A stretch of 6,767 nucleotides of DNA from an uncultured Eggerthellaceae bacterium (GTDB lineage Bacteria; Actinomycetota; Coriobacteriia; Coriobacteriales; Eggerthellaceae), in NCBI GenBank assembly GCA_946626265.1, contig CAMOUE010000127.1, positions 1-6,767 of the forward strand, read 5' to 3'. Shown in pieces: positions 5,723-6,767 of this stretch. The notes under the pieces were generated by a model, which did no database searches, was not told the DNA's origin, and saw only the letters and a program-made list of their open reading frames with translations. The position numbers were made by a program, and so were the translations under genes. Positions within the stretch are counted from its first letter, which is position 1, and every line of letters starts with the position of its first letter.

Positions 5723-6767
5723 ATGGGTTTGACGGCATTTGTTGTACTAGCTGGACTTGAAATCGCGCTCGCGATATGGACATGCACGAGAGCACGAGAA
5801 GCGCCGGCGCAGCGGAAGGTCCGCCTGGTTACCCGCTGCATCCAACTTGCCGTCGTCGTTCTTGCGCTGCTTGTGCCCGCTGGACAGAAATGGCGCTTCG
5901 TGCCCGTGCTCTGCTTCCTCGCGGCGCTGCTTGTCGTCTCGATAGTCGTTGCGCTGGCAAAGAGGGGCAAAGAGGACACGCCGCGCAAGCCCGCCGCCGC
6001 AATTACCTCATGCGCGGCATGCGTGCTGGTAATGGGCATTCTTTCAATCCCCGCATTCGTGTTCACGGGATATGACGGCTTGCCGACGTCGGGCGCATAC
6101 CGGGTCGCGCGTGCTCCCGCAATCCTGGTAGACGAGTCGCGCATCGATCCGTTCGAGCAGGACGGAAGCGCCCGCGAGGTTCCGGTGCACTTTTACTATC
6201 CCGCTGACGCCGGGAACCGCGCAGACGTGTTTCCGCTGGTCGTGTTCTCCCATGGCGCATTCGGCTACTATCAGAGCAATACTTCGACGTATGAGGAGCT
6301 CGCGAGCAACGGCTACGTCGTTGCCGCGCTGGACCATCCGCACCACGCTTTTTTCACCACTGACACCGATGGACACACGGTCATCGTCGATCAGGGCTTC
6401 CTGAACACGGCATTGGAAATCTCCTCTCAAAACGCTACCAAGTTGGACGCGCATGAACAGTTTGCAATCTACCAAGACTGGATGACCTTGCGCACGGCTG
6501 ACGTGAGCTTCGTTTTGGACGAGTTGGAGCAAGCCAGCCGAAGCGATGCGCTTGATGCCAGCTGGCATTTGGCAGGCAGTAGCGAGAACGAAATTCTGTC
6601 AGTTCTTGAGATGGCCGATGTCTCGAGAATCGGTCTCATGGGACACTCCATGGGCGGGGCAACCAGTGTTGAGCTGGGACGACAGCGCAAGGACGTATCG
6701 GCCGTCGTATGTCTGGACGGAACGATGCTGGGCGAGTACACGGGCATTGCCGACGGCATGCTCGCCG
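5723..6767 (+). CDS. Membrane-anchored alpha/beta hydrolase, PAF-acetylhydrolase-like (3' end outside window)
   Basis: 348 codons are visible and the frame is still open at the right edge. ATG 5723 follows AGGAG (5712-5716). Four hydrophobic helices come first (about 2-21, 38-52, 57-79 and 92-116). Positive charges in loops 23-34 and 80-89 place those loops in the cytoplasm and the catalytic domain outside. In that domain, VVFSHGAFG (173-181) matches the oxyanion-hole strand and loop. YVVAALDHPHHA (198-209) matches the next strand and turn. GHSMGGAT (307-314) is the nucleophile elbow with Ser309. VVCLDGTM (328-335) supplies a probable acid, Asp332, exactly 23 residues after the Ser, the same Ser-to-Asp spacing as in human plasma PAF acetylhydrolase. 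The catalytic His should lie beyond the window. The family hydrolyses short or oxidised acyl esters of phospholipids or related esters; the real substrate is unknown. A general carboxylesterase or dienelactone-hydrolase relative is the alternative. Confidence 0.85.
   Translation, partial: MGLTAFVVLAGLEIALAIWTCTRAREAPAQRKVRLVTRCIQLAVVVLALLVPAGQKWRFVPVLCFLAALLVVSIVVALAKRGKEDTPRKPAAAITSCAACVLVMGILSIPAFVFTGYDGLPTSGAYRVARAPAILVDESRIDPFEQDGSAREVPVHFYYPADAGNRADVFPLVVFSHGAFGYYQSNTSTYEELASNGYVVAALDHPHHAFFTTDTDGHTVIVDQGFLNTALEISSQNATKLDAHEQFAIYQDWMTLRTADVSFVLDELEQASRSDALDASWHLAGSSENEILSVLEMADVSRIGLMGHSMGGATSVELGRQRKDVSAVVCLDGTMLGEYTGIADGMLA

Noticed and set aside
5539..6144. A 201-codon minus-strand open frame over the degV-hydrolase spacer and hydrolase start
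   Set aside because: No motif and no convincing start site; it overlaps antisense to the well-supported membrane helices and start of the hydrolase.
1..6767. CRISPR array, tRNA or rRNA gene, insertion sequence or phage attachment site
   Set aside because: I found no regularly spaced repeats, no cloverleaf-like sequence, no transposase and no terminal inverted repeats on either strand.

Overview
The window looks like a GC-rich bacterial chromosome with strong AGGAG-type ribosome binding sites. Coding regions look clearly GC-rich by eye, and one intergenic stretch is strikingly AT-rich. The gene content (a deoxyhexose operon, an MFS sugar porter, a DegV protein and a membrane-anchored hydrolase) would fit an anaerobic, gut-type actinobacterium such as a member of the Coriobacteriia. 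That placement is inference from style and content, not from a marker gene. All recognisable genes are on the + strand.

Region 1 (1-4316) is a catabolic operon for a 6-deoxyhexose, most likely L-rhamnose. It holds the C-terminal part of a sugar isomerase of the L-fucose/L-arabinose isomerase superfamily, rhamnulokinase (rhaB), rhamnulose-1-phosphate aldolase (rhaD) and an MFS porter. The inferred route is uptake by the porter, aldose to ketose by the isomerase, ketose to ketose-1-phosphate by RhaB, and cleavage by RhaD to dihydroxyacetone phosphate and L-lactaldehyde. A perfect 9-bp hairpin lies between the isomerase and rhaB. The operon ends in two successive hairpins, and the second has the T-run of an intrinsic terminator. 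The operon's promoter, its regulator and any lactaldehyde-processing enzyme are outside the window.

The most notable anomaly is at the start of the MFS gene. The best Shine-Dalgarno site and ATG (2942) open the MFS frame, but codon 12 is an in-frame TAG. Translation can resume in the same frame at GTG 2987, so the porter may be a fresh nonsense mutant, a sequencing error, or a protein made by re-initiation with a shortened N-terminus.

Region 2 (4317-4590) is an AT-rich spacer with no convincing gene; it holds a weak candidate promoter. Region 3 (4591-5493) is a complete DegV-family fatty-acid-binding protein. Region 4 (5494-5722) is a spacer with no clear terminator. Region 5 (5723 to the window end) is the start of an alpha/beta hydrolase: four predicted membrane helices followed by a catalytic domain with a GHSMGG nucleophile and an Asp at the spacing known from platelet-activating-factor acetylhydrolases. 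It runs off the right edge.

I did not find a clearly new system. The window is mostly ordinary metabolism with a few local oddities worth checking.
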